Below are positions 24,798 through 34,537 of a DNA stretch of 64,000 nt, piece after piece. The stretch is from Caldisericales bacterium (lineage in GTDB: Bacteria; Caldisericota; Caldisericia; JAAYUI01), in the NCBI GenBank assembly GCA_012517765.1, contig JAAYUI010000003.1:170950-234949 (forward strand), given 5' to 3'. A program made the translations under genes and the position numbers. The notes below the pieces were generated by a model. It saw only the letters and a program-made list of their open reading frames with translations, did not search any database and had not been told where the DNA came from. Within the stretch, counting starts at the first letter, position 1, and every line of letters starts with the position of its first letter.

Positions 24798-27452
24798 ATG
24801 GAAAAAACATTGATATTGACCGAGAAGCCCTCAGTTGCCGCCGACATAGCGCATGCGCTAGGCGGTTTCGACAAAAAAGAGGATTTTTATGAGAGTGATG
24901 ATGCCTATATAACATGGGCTGTCGGCCATCTTGTAACACTGGCCGAGCCGGAGGACTATGACAAGGGTTACAAGTACTGGACCTTGCAGTCCCTTCCGAT
25001 AATCCCCAATAAATTTGAGCTCAAGCCAATTCCAAAATCTGAAAGTAGGTTGAAGAAGATAGCTTCGCTGGCAAAAAAATCGTCAAACCTTGTCAATGCT
25101 TGCGATGCTGGTCGTGAGGGCGAGCTGATATTCAGGTATATCTATGAGTATCTTGGGCTTGAAGCTCCAACAAAGAGGCTATGGCTCCAGTCCATGACAA
25201 AATCGGCAATCGCTGACGGTTTTGAAAGGCTTAGACCATCAAAAGAACTGGACAACCTTGGGGAATCTGCAAAATGCAGGTCTGAGGCCGATTGGCTCAT
25301 TGGAATCAATGCGACTAGGGCTTTTACAAGGAGACTTGGCAATCTTCTCTCTATTGGAAGGGTCCAGACACCCACGCTTTCTATAATCATCTCTAGAGAG
25401 AAAGAAATAAACGCCTTTGTCCCAAGAACATACTTTGATATTTTCGCAGAATTTGAAGCCAAATCTGGCGTTTACAGGGGGAAATGGTTTATCGATGTTC
25501 CCAAAGTTTCAAAAGAAAAAAATGCCCCAATAACTGATGAGATTCTGGCCTCGCTAGTAAAAAAATATGGCCAGATAGCAACATCTGCCCTTAAGGCCAA
25601 TGACGGGGCTGTCCAGGGAGACACGGTTGAATCTGTTGGGGACAAGGAAGTTGCCGATGAGATAGTTGCCAGGATCAAAGGCAAAAAGGGCAAAGTGACT
25701 GTTGAGGACCATAAGCTCCAGAGGCAGAGTCCGCCGCTCCTTTTTGACCTCAACGAGCTCCAGAGGGAAGCCAACAAGAGATTCTCGTTCTCTGCCGCCA
25801 GGACTTTGCAGCTTGCGCAGCAGCTTTACGAAGAAAAGAAGCTGGTAACTTACCCGAGGTCTGACAGCAAGCACCTTCCGGAGGACTACACCGATGTTGT
25901 TCCGAGAATTTTTGAGATCCTTTCCCACACGAAATATGACAAGGTGGCCCTGCCGCTTGTTGGCCAAAAGGTCGCAAAAAACAAAAGAATATTTGACAAC
26001 AAGAAGATATCTGACCACTTTGCAATCATTCCCACAGAAAAATCACTAGCAGAAGTATCCCTCACCCCAGAACAAACCAAGATATATGACTTGATAGCAA
26101 AAAGGTTTCTCGCAGCATTCTACCCGGATGCAGTCTGGGAGGTCGTGCACAGGGTGACCCAGGTTGACGGGCTTGATTTCAGGTCTGATGCCAAGAGCCT
26201 CAAGGAAAAAGGTTTTTATGCTGTCTATGGCAGGGAAGAGCATGAAGAATCTTCTCTTCCGGTGGTTGCAGAGTGTGAAACAGTGGACACTGTGGCGCAG
26301 GAGATGCAGGAAAAACAAACAACGCCACCACCAAGATATAACGAGGCCACGCTCCTTGGGGCAATGGAAACAGCCGGCAAATTTATCGATGACGAGGAGC
26401 TTAGGGATGCCATGAAGGAAAAAGGTCTTGGAACTCCGGCCACAAGGGCATCAATCATCGAAAGGATACTTGAAGTTGGCTATATAGAGCGTGTTGGCAG
26501 GGAGCTTGTTCCAACAACAAAAGGGATAGCACTATATGATCTTCTGATTGGCTTCCCTCTGCCAGAACTGTATTCACCTGAAATGACGGGAAACTGGGAA
26601 TACAAGCTTGCCTGCATTGAAAAGGGCGAGATGGGCCCAGGAGATTTTCTCAGCGAAATAATTGATTTTACAAAACAGCTTGTAAACAAAGTGAAGGACA
26701 GGAGTCTTGATGCCCCAATTGCCAACCAGGACGGCAATGGAGAAACAAGAGCAATTGGGACATGCCCACTTTGTGGCGAAGATGTTGTTGATTCTTTCAT
26801 GTCTTTCAGGTGCACCAACTACAAGCCTGCAAAGACCAAAAAAGGCGCAAAGAAAACGAAAGCCAAGGAAGAAGATGAAGATAACGGGTGCAATTTTGCA
26901 ATCTGGAAAACGATTGCCGGAAAAATCATTACTGAGGACATCGCAAAGGAACTCATAGAAAAGAAGAAGGCAGGCCCGCTTTCCGGTTTCAGGTCAAAAT
27001 CTGGCAGGCCATTCTCTGCAACTCTTCTGCTTGGCGATGACGGTAAAATAACCTTCGAGTTCTCCAAGAGCCAGGATGAAGGTGGCCAGGAAAAAACAAA
27101 AATAGAAGAAGTCTTCCTTGAAGACCCTGTTGCAAAGTGCCCGGTCTGCAAGGCCGACATCCTCGAGGGAACCTCGGTGTACCGCTGCCAAAACTTTGGC
27201 AAGTCTTGCAAAATGTCCCTTAGTAAAGTAATTTTAGGGAAGACCATAGCTCGCGAAACAGCTGCCAGGCTTTTTGAGGAAGGTAGGACAGAAAAGATTT
27301 CAGGGTTCATAAGCCGCAAGGGCAGGCCGTTTTCTGCGTATCTGGTCCTAAAAGATGGCGGGAAGGTAGGGTTTGAATTTGACAATGCAACAGGAAGGAC
27401 AGCAAAAGGCGCATCCAAAGTTTCAAAGCCAAAAACTAAAAAAAGCAAATAG
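24798..27452 (+). CDS. topB: Type IA DNA topoisomerase, TopB (topoisomerase III) type
   Basis: Single-strand DNA passage enzyme of 884 residues. The TOPRIM domain begins ILTEKPSVAADIA, with the acidic triad in NACDAGREGELIFR. The active-site Tyr lies near residue 352 in LVTYPRSDSKHLP. NLLSIGRVQTPTL is typical of TopB more than of TopA. The C-terminal third has two zinc-finger-like Cys sets (CPLCG..RCTN about 655 and CPVCK..RCQN about 780), each followed by a topoisomerase C-terminal repeat with SGF-x-S/R-K-x-GRPFSA. A Lys-rich linker (about 675-695) and Lys-rich tail are present. Its end overlaps the next gene by roughly 70-80 bp. Confidence 0.93.
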   Translation: MEKTLILTEKPSVAADIAHALGGFDKKEDFYESDDAYITWAVGHLVTLAEPEDYDKGYKYWTLQSLPIIPNKFELKPIPKSESRLKKIASLAKKSSNLVNACDAGREGELIFRYIYEYLGLEAPTKRLWLQSMTKSAIADGFERLRPSKELDNLGESAKCRSEADWLIGINATRAFTRRLGNLLSIGRVQTPTLSIIISREKEINAFVPRTYFDIFAEFEAKSGVYRGKWFIDVPKVSKEKNAPITDEILASLVKKYGQIATSALKANDGAVQGDTVESVGDKEVADEIVARIKGKKGKVTVEDHKLQRQSPPLLFDLNELQREANKRFSFSAARTLQLAQQLYEEKKLVTYPRSDSKHLPEDYTDVVPRIFEILSHTKYDKVALPLVGQKVAKNKRIFDNKKISDHFAIIPTEKSLAEVSLTPEQTKIYDLIAKRFLAAFYPDAVWEVVHRVTQVDGLDFRSDAKSLKEKGFYAVYGREEHEESSLPVVAECETVDTVAQEMQEKQTTPPPRYNEATLLGAMETAGKFIDDEELRDAMKEKGLGTPATRASIIERILEVGYIERVGRELVPTTKGIALYDLLIGFPLPELYSPEMTGNWEYKLACIEKGEMGPGDFLSEIIDFTKQLVNKVKDRSLDAPIANQDGNGETRAIGTCPLCGEDVVDSFMSFRCTNYKPAKTKKGAKKTKAKEEDEDNGCNFAIWKTIAGKIITEDIAKELIEKKKAGPLSGFRSKSGRPFSATLLLGDDGKITFEFSKSQDEGGQEKTKIEEVFLEDPVAKCPVCKADILEGTSVYRCQNFGKSCKMSLSKVILGKTIARETAARLFEEGRTEKISGFISRKGRPFSAYLVLKDGGKVGFEFDNATGRTAKGASKVSKPKTKKSK

Positions 27453-29940
27453 GCTTTTCTGGACAGTTTTAAGGTTCGGCCTTGCCATCGGTTTTGTAGT
27501 GGCCATTGCCCTTGCTCTTTTCATATACAGGGTCGGATCGGATGTTGTTGCGACTTTGCCAAATCTTGATGAACAGAAGAGGCCGCCAGTGGCGTCCCAG
27601 ATATTTGATTACGACAACCAGCTAATAGGCTCCGTCTTTTTTGAGGACAGGATACCTGTAAAGATAAGTGAAGTTTCAAAGGATTTCCTCAACACAATAG
27701 TGACCTCTGAGGATGAAAGGTTTTACCAGCATAAGGGTTTTGATCTTCGTTCAATCTTCAGGGCATTTTTTGTCAACATAAAGACAGGTTCCATGAGTCA
27801 GGGTGGTTCTACGCTGACCCAACAGGTTGCCCGTTCGGAGCTTTTTATAGACAGCAAAGAAACTTCGGTCACAAGGAAGATCAAGGAAATAATACTGGCA
27901 TTCAAGCTTGAGCAGCGTTACACAAAAGAAGAGATTCTGGAAGCCTATGTGAACCAGATATTCTTCGGGTTTGGTTCCTATGGTGTGGAATCTGCAGCGA
28001 GAAACTATTTTGGCAAGCATGCAAAAGACCTCAACTATGCAGAAAGCTCCCTTCTCGTGGCGATCCTTCCTGCCCCTTCGGTCGACAATCCGATAATCAA
28101 CCTTGCTGGCACAAAAGAGCGCCAGAAAAACGTTTTGCGGAAACTTGTTGTAAATAATGTAATAACTGAAGAAGAATCGAAGAAATATTTTGAGGTGCCA
28201 TACCAGCGAAAGTCCTTTAGGGAAGTGGGGGATAATGATTCTGTAAACTACTTCATCGACTACGTCAAAGCCGAGATGGAGAAGCGCTACGATCCAAAGG
28301 ACCTGAAAGAGGGTGGCCTCAGGATCAAGACAACGCTTATCAGGACATATCAAAAATATGCCGAGAACGCCATGAGAAATGTATTCGCAAAAGCTGAAAA
28401 AAGTGGCGAATTCTCCTCAAAAGTTTTTGACGAATTTGGTGTAAAGCAGCCACAGGCGTGTTTTGTGGCAATGAACCCTCGTAATGGCTATATTCTTGCG
28501 ATGGTTGGTGGCAGGGACTACAAAAACACAAAGTGGAACCGCACAACAGCAGAGAGGCACCCCGGCTCGTCATTCAAGATTTTCGATTATTCGGCCGCGC
28601 TTGAGAACAAATCTGTCACTCCTGCCTCAATTCTCAAATCCGATTACAGCTTCAACGTGAATGGATGGAACCCTGGCGAGTGGAGCCACAGCGTTACCAA
28701 CAAGCTTTATACTGTAAGAGGCGCGCTTTTGACCTCTTCGAATGTCTGTGCATTGAGAGCTGGTCTCAGGGTTGGACTAGATAGGGTCGCTTACTATGCA
28801 GCCAAAATGGGCCTCAAGACCCCAATAATGCCTTACCCTTCAATCACCGTCGGTTCTGTTGAAGTCAGGCCTGTTGATATGTGCACTGCCTATGCCTCCC
28901 TCGCTTCAGGTGGAATTCGCCATGATCCGGTTGCCATACTGGAAGTACAAAACAGGGACGGGATAATAATCGAGCGCTATCAGGGCACAGGCTTCAGGGT
29001 GCTTTCTGAAGAAACAGCCTGGACACTTGGAAACATTTTTCAGGATGTCCTTCATTCGATTCTCGGTTCAACAATAAAAACGCCGGCAGCTGGAAAAACC
29101 GGGACTTCAACTGGATCACTTAATGCCTGGTATTGCTGTTTTACACCAGAAATAACTGTCACCTGCTATGTTGGAAAAGACTCGAAAAAAGTCATGAGTG
29201 CTGTAAATACGATCATCTGGGGTTCTTCAATGGCGGCCCCAATGGCAAGAGATTTTGTAAATGCCTGTCTCACTGATAAGAAACACCCATTGCCAAAGAC
29301 CCCATTCCCACCTGCACCAAAGGGTATGACCGGAAGTATTTTCTGTAAAACATCCGGCGAGCTTGTCAATGGTTTTTGCCCAAAGGACCAGATTAGCAGC
29401 GATTATTTCTTTGCCGGGACCACACCTGACACTCCATGCCAATACCACAAACAGGGCGTTTTCCCATACAATGTCGTCGAAGAGATTATTGACGGAAAAA
29501 AATATTACTATAAACCCGGAAATTCCTGGTGTGTGACAAAAGAAGTTCTCCTTTCAAAAGATGTTTACGAAAAACTCCCGGCAAAATCTGATTGCCCGGC
29601 ATTGATCAGCCTTACCATCTCTGACCAGTCAGGCCAGCTGATGCAGGAGCCATACTCACTTTCCAAGGGCAGCGTCTACAACCTTGATGTTTCCATACCA
29701 CAGGATGTCCTTGGGAAATTCACGGAAGTGGACGTTTATTTTGGTGACATGAGGGTAAAGAAATGGCAAGAGGGTGATCTTGATTCCGATACAGGTCAAA
29801 AAGTGGAATTCAGTTCACCGCTCAATGCCATGTTCGCAGTGTCTCCGGATGATGCAGACAAAACAAAAAAATTGATTTTTGAGATAAGGGGCCCGGGCGG
29901 CTTTTATCTCAAAAAAACTTTTGATGTGGGGATAAGCTAG
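27373..29940 (+). CDS. Class A penicillin-binding protein (PBP1A-type), first of a tandem pair
   Basis: Bifunctional peptidoglycan glycosyltransferase and transpeptidase, membrane-anchored with the bulk outside. The start is TTG 27373 or ATG 27385, both inside the topB end. There is a basic N-terminus and a membrane helix at about residues 30-52. The GT51 domain shows SEDERFYQHKGFD and GGSTLTQQVAR. The transpeptidase shows SSFK (about 398), SSN in LTSSNVCALRAG, and KTGT (about 574). A Cys-containing C-terminal extension (about 655-765) and a beta-sandwich-like end follow. The 855-residue length suits the family. It lies 7 bp from a second, homologous PBP gene. I do not assign ponA or mrcA because both copies fit. 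Confidence 0.93.
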   Translation: MNLTMQQEGQQKAHPKFQSQKLKKANRLFWTVLRFGLAIGFVVAIALALFIYRVGSDVVATLPNLDEQKRPPVASQIFDYDNQLIGSVFFEDRIPVKISEVSKDFLNTIVTSEDERFYQHKGFDLRSIFRAFFVNIKTGSMSQGGSTLTQQVARSELFIDSKETSVTRKIKEIILAFKLEQRYTKEEILEAYVNQIFFGFGSYGVESAARNYFGKHAKDLNYAESSLLVAILPAPSVDNPIINLAGTKERQKNVLRKLVVNNVITEEESKKYFEVPYQRKSFREVGDNDSVNYFIDYVKAEMEKRYDPKDLKEGGLRIKTTLIRTYQKYAENAMRNVFAKAEKSGEFSSKVFDEFGVKQPQACFVAMNPRNGYILAMVGGRDYKNTKWNRTTAERHPGSSFKIFDYSAALENKSVTPASILKSDYSFNVNGWNPGEWSHSVTNKLYTVRGALLTSSNVCALRAGLRVGLDRVAYYAAKMGLKTPIMPYPSITVGSVEVRPVDMCTAYASLASGGIRHDPVAILEVQNRDGIIIERYQGTGFRVLSEETAWTLGNIFQDVLHSILGSTIKTPAAGKTGTSTGSLNAWYCCFTPEITVTCYVGKDSKKVMSAVNTIIWGSSMAAPMARDFVNACLTDKKHPLPKTPFPPAPKGMTGSIFCKTSGELVNGFCPKDQISSDYFFAGTTPDTPCQYHKQGVFPYNVVEEIIDGKKYYYKPGNSWCVTKEVLLSKDVYEKLPAKSDCPALISLTISDQSGQLMQEPYSLSKGSVYNLDVSIPQDVLGKFTEVDVYFGDMRVKKWQEGDLDSDTGQKVEFSSPLNAMFAVSPDDADKTKKLIFEIRGPGGFYLKKTFDVGIS

Positions 29941-29947
29941 GCTGGCG

Positions 29948-32662
29948 ATGCTCCCAGTTCCACTACCAAGAACAAAAACGAAAAAACCCAGAGGATTCCC
30001 GTTTCTGGGTTTTTTCGTGCTTATCATTCTGGTGGCAGTTTTTTCTGCGGCCTTCTACCTTGCGTTCATTGTTTCAGACTATGATGTCAGGTGGTTGCCC
30101 ACAATCCTTGACCCACAAAACCATAAACCGCCAAATCCCCATGAAACTGTTAATGAAACAAACAGGATCTTTGATGCCGAGGGGAACCTTATCCATGAGT
30201 TCCATGGCGATGAGGACAGAATATATGTCCCGCTCGAGCAAATTTCCGAATGGGCCAGAAAAGCAATCATTGCATCTGAAGATGTAAGGTTTTATTACCA
30301 CAAGGGTTTTGACATGAGGGCCACACTGAGGGCGTTTTTCAAGAACGTCCAGACGCGCGAGGCCTCCGAGGGTGGCTCAACCATCACCCAGCAGCTTGCC
30401 AGAAACATGTATCTTGGAACCGGGAAAACCCTTTCAAACGAGAGGACTTTTACAAGAAAGCTGAAAGAGTTGCTGCTGGCCCGAAAAATAGAGCAAGCCT
30501 ACTCTAAAAATGAGATCCTCGAATTCTACCTGAACCAGGTCTACTTTGGCTCAAGGGCCTACGGGATAGAATCTGCGGCAAAGAGATATTTTGGCATTTC
30601 GGCCAAAAATCTTACGCTTGCCCAGTCATCCATGCTTGCAGGCGTCCTGTCTTCGCCATCATTCAACAACCCCTACGACAATCTGGCAGAGGCCAAAAAA
30701 GCGCAGGAAATCGTCCTCGAAAAGATGGCCAAAAATGGCTTCATAACCGATGTCCAGATGGAAAAGGCGTCAAAGGAAAAGCTTAATTTCCAGCCATATT
30801 CCATCCAACTTAAAGCCGGTGATTCCCTCGGCTATTTCATAGATTACGTCAAGGATGAGCTTTACGACAAGCTCGGAGAGTTCCCGATTAAAAAAGGTGG
30901 CCTGGACATATACACAACCATAAACCAGGACTGCCAGAAGTATGCCGTCCAGGCCATTGACAAAGTCCTAGGAGAAGCCATAAAGGCCGGTGATTTTGGC
31001 AAGATCCAGAAAGACAAGCTTGGAGTTGAACAGCCACAGGTGGCCCTTTGCGCCATTGACGCCGATACCGGCCAGATACAGGCAATGGTTGGCGGAAGGG
31101 ACTACAAGAACACCCAGTACAACAGGTGCACGGCATTGAGACAGCCTGGCTCTTCATTCAAAATACTTGTCTACAGTGCAGCACTCCAGCATGGCGTCCT
31201 CTCACCATCAAGCCTGGTACGCTCCAGCCCGATTTCGATTGGCGACTGGCAACCAAAGGAATGGTTTAGGGGATATTTTGGGACTATAACAGTCAAATAT
31301 GCTCTCCAGGAATCAAGCAACATCTGCGCGATAAGGGCAGCTCTGAAGGTTGGACTTGGCAATGTTGTTGCAACAGCGAAAAAAATGGGCATCAGCACAT
31401 CGAAATTGCTTGCCGTGCCATCCATTGCCATTGGCTATGTAGAAGTCAAACCCATCGAGATGGCCTCTGTAGGGCAGACCATTTCAAACTATGGAACCCA
31501 CATACCACCAATTGCCATCAAGAGGATAGAAAACAGAAAAACAGACAAGACCATTGATCCTGCCTATGGGCAACCAACCAGGGCAATCGACGAGCCAACA
31601 GCATACGACATTATCTCGATGCTAAAGAATGTTGTTGAGCGAGGCACTGGAATGTCAGCAAAAGTGCCAGGCGTCCCGTGTGCTGGTAAAACAGGAACTA
31701 CAGGTTCATTTAGAGACGGCTGGTTTGTTGGTTTTACCCCTGAAATCTCTGCCTCGGTTTACCTTGGCTCCGATTCTAGAGAGGTCGACCTTTCTTTTGT
31801 TTCCAATTATGGTTCCAAGTATTCGGCGCGCATCTGGAAAGAGTTTATTTTAATGTACTCCAAGGGCAGGAAGATAAAGGACTGGGTGGACAAGAACCCT
31901 GATGATTACGTCAGAGTGAGGGTTTGTGAGGAAACTGGTCTTATAGCGAATGACACATGTCCGGGCTATTACATGCTTGTAAGAAAGAGCAAGATGCCCA
32001 GTGAGAGATGTGAAATAGACCACCCAAAGAAGATTTTTGTAACGGTATGCAAAGAAACCAAGCTCCTGGCCAACCAATATTGTCCTGAGAAAGATAAAGA
32101 AAAGGTTGAATTTGAGCTTGGCAAGGAACCAAAAAAATTCTGCGAAGTCCACAAAAAACCTGAAGACAAGAAGCCTGAAGAACAGGACAAACAAACAGGT
32201 GAAGAAAAGCAGTCTTCAGGGAAAGATACCCAGAAACCACCCGCCAAGAAACCCCCTTCAGAAAAACCAGGCAATGGAGGAAAGGACACGACTCCCGGCA
32301 CAAAACCACCAATTGACAAGCCAAATCCGGAGCCACAACCCCAACCTGAACCGGAACCACAGCCACAGCCAGAGCCCGAACCCCAACCCGAACCTGAACC
32401 AAGGTACTTTTTTGTTTCCCCGAGCCAGGCCTCGGCCTCGGTTGGTGAATTTGTCAGGTTTGATTATATTTTCAACTATGAAAGCGTAAGTTGGGTAACG
32501 ATGTATGTAGATGGTGTCCAGGTTGACACTGCAACGAGCTTCCCGTGGTCGATTGTCTGGGCACCGAGAACAGCCAAAACCTACAATCTTCTATTTATTC
32601 TCTACAATGATGCAGGTGGAAGGGTGGCCGAGTACTCAAGGTCATACACGGTGTACCCTTGA
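29948..32662 (+). CDS. Class A penicillin-binding protein, second of the pair, with PEPQ linker and C-terminal beta domain
   Basis: A 904-residue paralogue of the preceding gene. One membrane helix at about residues 20-43 follows a basic start. GT51 motifs are SEDVRFYYHKGFD and GGSTITQQLAR. Transpeptidase motifs are SSFK (about 399), SSN in QESSNICAIRAA, and KTGTTG (about 580). Cysteines recur after residue 650. A long Lys/Pro/Glu linker ends in a Pro-Glu-Pro-Gln tract (about 794-818). An Ig-like domain of about 85 residues follows, perhaps for wall or protein binding. The ATG at 29948 has a weak AGG upstream. An alternative GTG at 30017 would place the terminator-like hairpin in the leader but would lose the basic residues before the helix. 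The stop overlaps the tmk start. Confidence 0.92.
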   Translation: MLPVPLPRTKTKKPRGFPFLGFFVLIILVAVFSAAFYLAFIVSDYDVRWLPTILDPQNHKPPNPHETVNETNRIFDAEGNLIHEFHGDEDRIYVPLEQISEWARKAIIASEDVRFYYHKGFDMRATLRAFFKNVQTREASEGGSTITQQLARNMYLGTGKTLSNERTFTRKLKELLLARKIEQAYSKNEILEFYLNQVYFGSRAYGIESAAKRYFGISAKNLTLAQSSMLAGVLSSPSFNNPYDNLAEAKKAQEIVLEKMAKNGFITDVQMEKASKEKLNFQPYSIQLKAGDSLGYFIDYVKDELYDKLGEFPIKKGGLDIYTTINQDCQKYAVQAIDKVLGEAIKAGDFGKIQKDKLGVEQPQVALCAIDADTGQIQAMVGGRDYKNTQYNRCTALRQPGSSFKILVYSAALQHGVLSPSSLVRSSPISIGDWQPKEWFRGYFGTITVKYALQESSNICAIRAALKVGLGNVVATAKKMGISTSKLLAVPSIAIGYVEVKPIEMASVGQTISNYGTHIPPIAIKRIENRKTDKTIDPAYGQPTRAIDEPTAYDIISMLKNVVERGTGMSAKVPGVPCAGKTGTTGSFRDGWFVGFTPEISASVYLGSDSREVDLSFVSNYGSKYSARIWKEFILMYSKGRKIKDWVDKNPDDYVRVRVCEETGLIANDTCPGYYMLVRKSKMPSERCEIDHPKKIFVTVCKETKLLANQYCPEKDKEKVEFELGKEPKKFCEVHKKPEDKKPEEQDKQTGEEKQSSGKDTQKPPAKKPPSEKPGNGGKDTTPGTKPPIDKPNPEPQPQPEPEPQPQPEPEPQPEPEPRYFFVSPSQASASVGEFVRFDYIFNYESVSWVTMYVDGVQVDTATSFPWSIVWAPRTAKTYNLLFILYNDAGGRVAEYSRSYTVYP
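29978..30018 (+). terminator. Terminator-like perfect inverted repeat inside the start of the second PBP gene
   Basis: Perfect 15-bp arms, ACGAAAAAACCCAGA (29978-29992) and its complement (30004-30018), with an 11-nt loop. The core CCCAGA/TCTGGG stem is followed by six T, so it has the form of an intrinsic terminator in both directions. It covers codons 11-24 of the annotated gene. It may be an attenuator opened by translation, or coincidence from Lys/Phe-rich codons. Confidence 0.5.
32326..32401 (+). repeat. Pro-Glu-Pro-Gln coding tract
   Basis: Short imperfect repeats encoding Pro-Glu and Pro-Gln dipeptides in the second PBP. Mixed codons (ccg/cca/ccc, gag/gaa) show that selection acts on the protein, as expected for a stiff extended spacer before the C-terminal domain. 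Confidence 0.8.
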
Positions 32663-33261
32663 GTGGCAAATTCATTGTTTTTGAGGGTGTTGATGGCGCG
32701 GGAAAAACCACTCAGATAAAGCTCCTTCACAAAAAACTCACAGATATAGGGCATGATTGCATCATGACCTATGAGCCTGGTGACAATTCAGTCGGTAGGA
32801 GTGTAAGGGAATTTATCATAGAAAGAGACCTTGATGCAGTTTCAGAGGCACTCCTTTTTGCTTTTGACAGGGCCGTCCATATCAGGGAGGTTGTGCGTCC
32901 TGCCATCAATGAAGGTAAAATGGTCCTTTGTGATAGGTTTCTTATGTCGTCGCTGGTTTATCAGGGAATCGCCAGGGGGCTTGGTGAAGAATGGATAAAC
33001 GAAATAAACAGCAGGGGGCTGGGAGGGCTTGTCCCAGACGTAACTCTGGTGTTCGATATCGCAGTTGACATGGCCCTCAAAAGAGTCCAAAATGCTAACA
33101 GGTTTGAGAACACTTCCCTGCAGGAAAAGGTGAGGGAAGGATTCATAAAAAAATCAGGAGAGACCCCAAACACTTTCCTAATTAAGGCTGACAGGAGCGA
33201 AAATGAAGTCTTCCTGTCGGTCTGGGAAAAGGTTTCATGGTTGCTCAAGGAGGAAAAATGA
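32659..33261 (+). CDS. tmk: Thymidylate kinase
   Basis: Phosphorylates dTMP to dTDP. At 200 residues it is the family length. The P-loop is FEGVDGAGKTTQ, the dTMP-binding DR motif is in LCDRFLMSSLVYQG, and a YEPGDNSVG segment occupies the position of the usual TREPGG. It starts at TTG 32659, overlapping the preceding stop (TTGA). First of a tmk-darA-holB-ricT block also conserved in Bacillus. Confidence 0.95.
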   Translation: MSGKFIVFEGVDGAGKTTQIKLLHKKLTDIGHDCIMTYEPGDNSVGRSVREFIIERDLDAVSEALLFAFDRAVHIREVVRPAINEGKMVLCDRFLMSSLVYQGIARGLGEEWINEINSRGLGGLVPDVTLVFDIAVDMALKRVQNANRFENTSLQEKVREGFIKKSGETPNTFLIKADRSENEVFLSVWEKVSWLLKEEK

Positions 33262-33587
33262 AACTTATTGCCGCAATAATCCAGCAGGAAGATGCAAACG
33301 AAGCAACTGCAGAACTTCTCCAGAACGGCTATAAAATAACAAAGTTGAGAGGCATTGGCGGTTTTCTTGAAGAGGGCAATCTCGTCCTTTTGATTGGTGT
33401 TGAAGATGCCCATGTGCCAAAGGTTCTCCAGATTTTTCAGAAGACATGTGTCGCAAGAGACAGGTATATAAATGCTTTGCCGTTTGTCCCAATGGAAGGG
33501 ATGCCTCCGCTTTCGTTCCCGGTCAAAGTGACTGTTGGTGGCGCAAAGATCTTCGTACTTCCTGTTGAAGAGTTCCACATGCTGTGA
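33258..33587 (+). CDS. darA: PII-like cyclic-di-AMP receptor (DarA/YaaQ family)
   Basis: Small cytosolic PII-like protein of 109 residues from ATG 33258, with AAGGAGGAAAA directly upstream. The longer frame start at 33237 lies inside tmk and is rejected. The family ligand loop TKLRGIGGFLEEGN, the IGVED strand and the ending GGAKIFVLPVEEFHML are near-matches to B. subtilis DarA. Family members bind c-di-AMP. No c-di-AMP synthase is in this window. It overlaps tmk by 4 bp (ATGA). Confidence 0.92.
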   Translation: MKLIAAIIQQEDANEATAELLQNGYKITKLRGIGGFLEEGNLVLLIGVEDAHVPKVLQIFQKTCVARDRYINALPFVPMEGMPPLSFPVKVTVGGAKIFVLPVEEFHML

Positions 33588-34537
33588 TGGGTCTTTCGGA
33601 TTTACCCATACAGCCGTTCTTTATAGAGCGGTTCAAAAACCATATAAGCTCAAAAAGGATTGCCACTAGTTATATATTTGTTGGAACAGAATCAAGGGGC
33701 TCCTCCATTTTGGCGAAGGCTTTTGCAAAAACACTGAACTGTGAGAAGCAAGATTCCGATTTTTGTGGTGTTTGCCACTCATGTAGAATGATTGAAGCGC
33801 AAACACATCCTGATGTGAAGGTTTATGATCCTGGCGATGCAAGATTTGGAATAGGTCTTGCAAGGCAGGTCCAGCAGGAATCGATGGAATCCAATTATGG
33901 CGCCAGGTACAGGGTTAATATCCTCAAGAACGCACATTCCATGACGACTGAGGCCCAGAACGCCCTGCTCAAGCTCCTTGAGGACGGAAAATCAAACTGC
34001 ACCAATGTCCTCCTTTCAGGGGGCCTTGACGAGATATTGCCAACAATCCAGTCAAGGTCAATTGTTTTGAGATTACCACCGCTCCCTGCAGACTCTTCTG
34101 CCACCATACTTGTTGGAAATGGCCTTGCAGAAGAAATTGCAAAAAGAGAGTCCGAGAGTTTTCTGGGTGACATCTCCCTTTGCATGTGGATGACCGAAAA
34201 TTCAGAAAAAACAGAGCAGGTTCTTCAAGTAATTGCGGGTTTTGGTGAAGGAACGCTCCTCCCATTGCTTGCTGTTCTTGAAGACGATGAAAATCTCGAA
34301 TATATTTTGCATCTGGTGCGAGAGGTCCTTCACAGGGCAGTTTTGTTGAAACATGGCATCCATGATGGTAGCGCCATCCTGGAAAGTGCCGTGCCAAAAA
34401 TAGCGAATCTGCCTTCAGAAAAGCTGAATGCAATTGAAAAGGCCCTCTCAGAAACGGAAAGGTTATGGAAGACACAATCGAAAAAAACGACGCTGGCCCA
34501 GGCAATGTTCCTGAGAGCATGGATGTCGTTGGCATAA
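33584..34537 (+). CDS. holB: DNA polymerase III delta' subunit
   Basis: Clamp-loader subunit of about 317 residues. The fold is recognisable by FVGTESRGSSILAKAFAK in the P-loop position, degenerate and lacking GKT as in known delta' proteins. A four-Cys zinc site (CEKQDSDFCGVCHSC) follows, then KNAHSMTTEAQNALLKLLED and IQSRSIVLRL. The start is GTG 33584 or ATG 33587, overlapping the darA stop. Its last 73 bp overlap ricT. Confidence 0.9.
   Translation: MMGLSDLPIQPFFIERFKNHISSKRIATSYIFVGTESRGSSILAKAFAKTLNCEKQDSDFCGVCHSCRMIEAQTHPDVKVYDPGDARFGIGLARQVQQESMESNYGARYRVNILKNAHSMTTEAQNALLKLLEDGKSNCTNVLLSGGLDEILPTIQSRSIVLRLPPLPADSSATILVGNGLAEEIAKRESESFLGDISLCMWMTENSEKTEQVLQVIAGFGEGTLLPLLAVLEDDENLEYILHLVREVLHRAVLLKHGIHDGSAILESAVPKIANLPSEKLNAIEKALSETERLWKTQSKKTTLAQAMFLRAWMSLA

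Noticed and set aside
32326..32401. Repeat tract that might suggest a CRISPR or tandem DNA repeat
   Set aside because: Codons vary between units and the tract encodes a Pro-Glu/Gln linker in frame, so it is protein-level repetition.
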